Source: Pedobacter sp. BAL39 (lineage in GTDB: Bacteria > Bacteroidota > Bacteroidia > Sphingobacteriales > Sphingobacteriaceae). Taken from it: 64,000 nt of DNA. Where the stretch lies: contig NZ_ABCM01000008.1 of the NCBI RefSeq assembly GCF_000170795.1, positions 175,015-239,014 of the forward strand. Direction: 5' to 3'. The notes beneath the pieces were generated by a model. That model worked only from the letters and a program-made list of their open reading frames with translations, was not told where the DNA came from and searched no databases. Position 1 is the first letter of the stretch. Each line of letters begins with the position of its first letter. Below, piece by piece: positions 63,109-64,000 of this stretch. The position numbers were made by a program, and so were the translations under genes.

Positions 63109-64000
63109 ATGGGAAGACAGAAATATTATGATACTGCGCCAAAGCAGGAACGTGCCGTTCTTGTCGGCGTCATCCGGCCAGGCGAAACTCAGGAGGAGAC
63201 GAAAGAATACCTCGATGAGCTCGCATTTCTGGTAGATACTGCTGGTGGTGCGGTGGAAAAGGTGTTTACGCAGAAAATGCTGAAGCCCGACCGTGCTACG
63301 TTTGTAGGTACAGGAAAGTTAGAAGAAATCCAGGCTTATGTGAAGTCTGAAGAAATAGATATGGTGGTGTTTGACGATGAGCTCTCACCATCACAGCTGA
63401 GAAATATTGAGCGCGAGCTGCAGGTAAAGATCCTGGACCGTAGCAACCTGATCCTCGATATTTTTGCCGGCCGTGCACAAACGGCGCAGGCAAAAACGCA
63501 GGTGGAGCTCGCCCAGCTGCAGTACCTGCTCCCCCGGTTGACGCGGCTATGGACCCACCTTGAGCGGCAGAAGGGTGGTATCGGGATGAGAGGTCCCGGG
63601 GAGACGCAGATTGAGAGTGACAGAAGGATGATCCTCGAGAAGATCTCATTATTGAAGGAACGTCTCAAGCTGATCGATAAACAGAATGAGACGCAGCGCA
63701 AGAACCGCGGACAACTGATCCGTGTGGCCTTAGTGGGTTATACCAACGTGGGTAAGTCTACCATCATGAACATGCTGTCCAAATCGGAGGTGTTTGCAGA
63801 AAATAAGCTATTTGCCACATTGGATACCACAGTGCGGAAGGTGGTGATTGAAAACCTGCCTTTCTTATTGTCCGATACGGTAGGGTTTATCCGTAAGTTG
63901 CCCCACCACCTGGTAGAATGTTTCAAATCCACATTGGATGAAGTCCGGGAAGCCGACATCCTGATCCATGTGGTAGACGTGTCACATCCTAACTTTGAGG
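63109..64000 (+). CDS. hflX: Ribosome-associated GTPase HflX, N-terminal part
   Basis: The first 297 codons of an HflX-type GTPase, cut by the window edge. It contains the N-terminal HflX domain (RATFVGTGKLEEIQAYVKSE, VVFDDELSPSQLRNIERELQ, RSNLILDIFAGRAQTAQAKT), the GMRGPGETQIESDRR linker, G1 loop VALVGYTNVGKSTIMNML, and G3 LLSDTVGFIRKLPHHLVECF. It splits or rescues stalled ribosomes in stress. Starts at ATG 63109, 22 bases after the trpC stop. Confidence 0.94.
   Translation, partial: MGRQKYYDTAPKQERAVLVGVIRPGETQEETKEYLDELAFLVDTAGGAVEKVFTQKMLKPDRATFVGTGKLEEIQAYVKSEEIDMVVFDDELSPSQLRNIERELQVKILDRSNLILDIFAGRAQTAQAKTQVELAQLQYLLPRLTRLWTHLERQKGGIGMRGPGETQIESDRRMILEKISLLKERLKLIDKQNETQRKNRGQLIRVALVGYTNVGKSTIMNMLSKSEVFAENKLFATLDTTVRKVVIENLPFLLSDTVGFIRKLPHHLVECFKSTLDEVREADILIHVVDVSHPNFE

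Overview
The window looks like a chromosome segment from a Sphingobacteriaceae-type Bacteroidetes, most like Pedobacter. This is inferred from gene content and signals, not from a database match. Pointers are the acpP-fabF-rnc block, an IPExxxVDY protein, outer-membrane barrels of Bacteroidetes type, promoters of the form TAnnTTTG instead of the sigma-70 TATAAT box, weak or absent Shine-Dalgarno sites, and an arginine pathway that uses an acylated ornithine carbamoyltransferase. No rRNA operon, CRISPR array, insertion sequence or prophage was seen.

Layout. 1-7805 (+): arginine operon argC(end)-argD-argF'-argB-proC-argE-argH followed by a class I aminotransferase. 7850-18300: housekeeping genes (prfC, rsmI-like, nadD, gmk, yicC, rnc, fabF, acpP) with two uncharacterised envelope proteins. 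18372-34906: pyk, a tRNA-Ser, then a looser accessory stretch (Crp-like regulator, DUF4260, VOC, DinB, AAA ATPase, TonB-dependent receptor, degenerate Nudix regulator, small barrel, LRR-DUF1963 protein, GH3 glycosidase, thioredoxin-like protein). 34992-42234: an AddAB-like helicase-nuclease pair and pdhB. 42352-42815: an internally deleted fic gene with a perfect palindromic operator. 43069-45417: tex.

45571-52546 is the most interesting part: a compact RNA-repair island. On the minus strand it has a structured non-coding RNA, a slipin/SPFH gene (frameshifted) and two Pol-beta nucleotidyltransferases of the COG3541/RlaP type. Divergent from these is a WYL regulator. Convergent to the regulator is a two-gene unit of a very basic unknown protein and the RNA ligase RtcB. 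The non-coding RNA (48781-49031, minus strand) contains two circularly permuted tRNA mimics. In each, the order is T arm, acceptor hairpin, UA, D arm. In the first, the flanks pair as an anticodon stem. The whole is closed by a long-range stem, an architecture that recalls bacterial Y RNAs, yet no Ro60 gene is present here. Two near-identical 21-bp inverted-repeat operators lie between the RNA and the WYL gene. A second structured leader precedes the basic protein and rtcB. Just beyond, two class II tRNA-like genes of leucine type carry a GUC anticodon loop and abnormally long variable arms.

53932-59984: a glycerophosphodiester phosphodiesterase, two overlapping exported amidohydrolases and a small membrane protein. 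60000-64000: a tryptophan locus with promoter, 25-residue leader peptide containing Trp-Gln-Trp, terminator, trpE, trpG and a trpC broken by several one-base homopolymer contractions, then the start of hflX. trpD is not between trpG and trpC.
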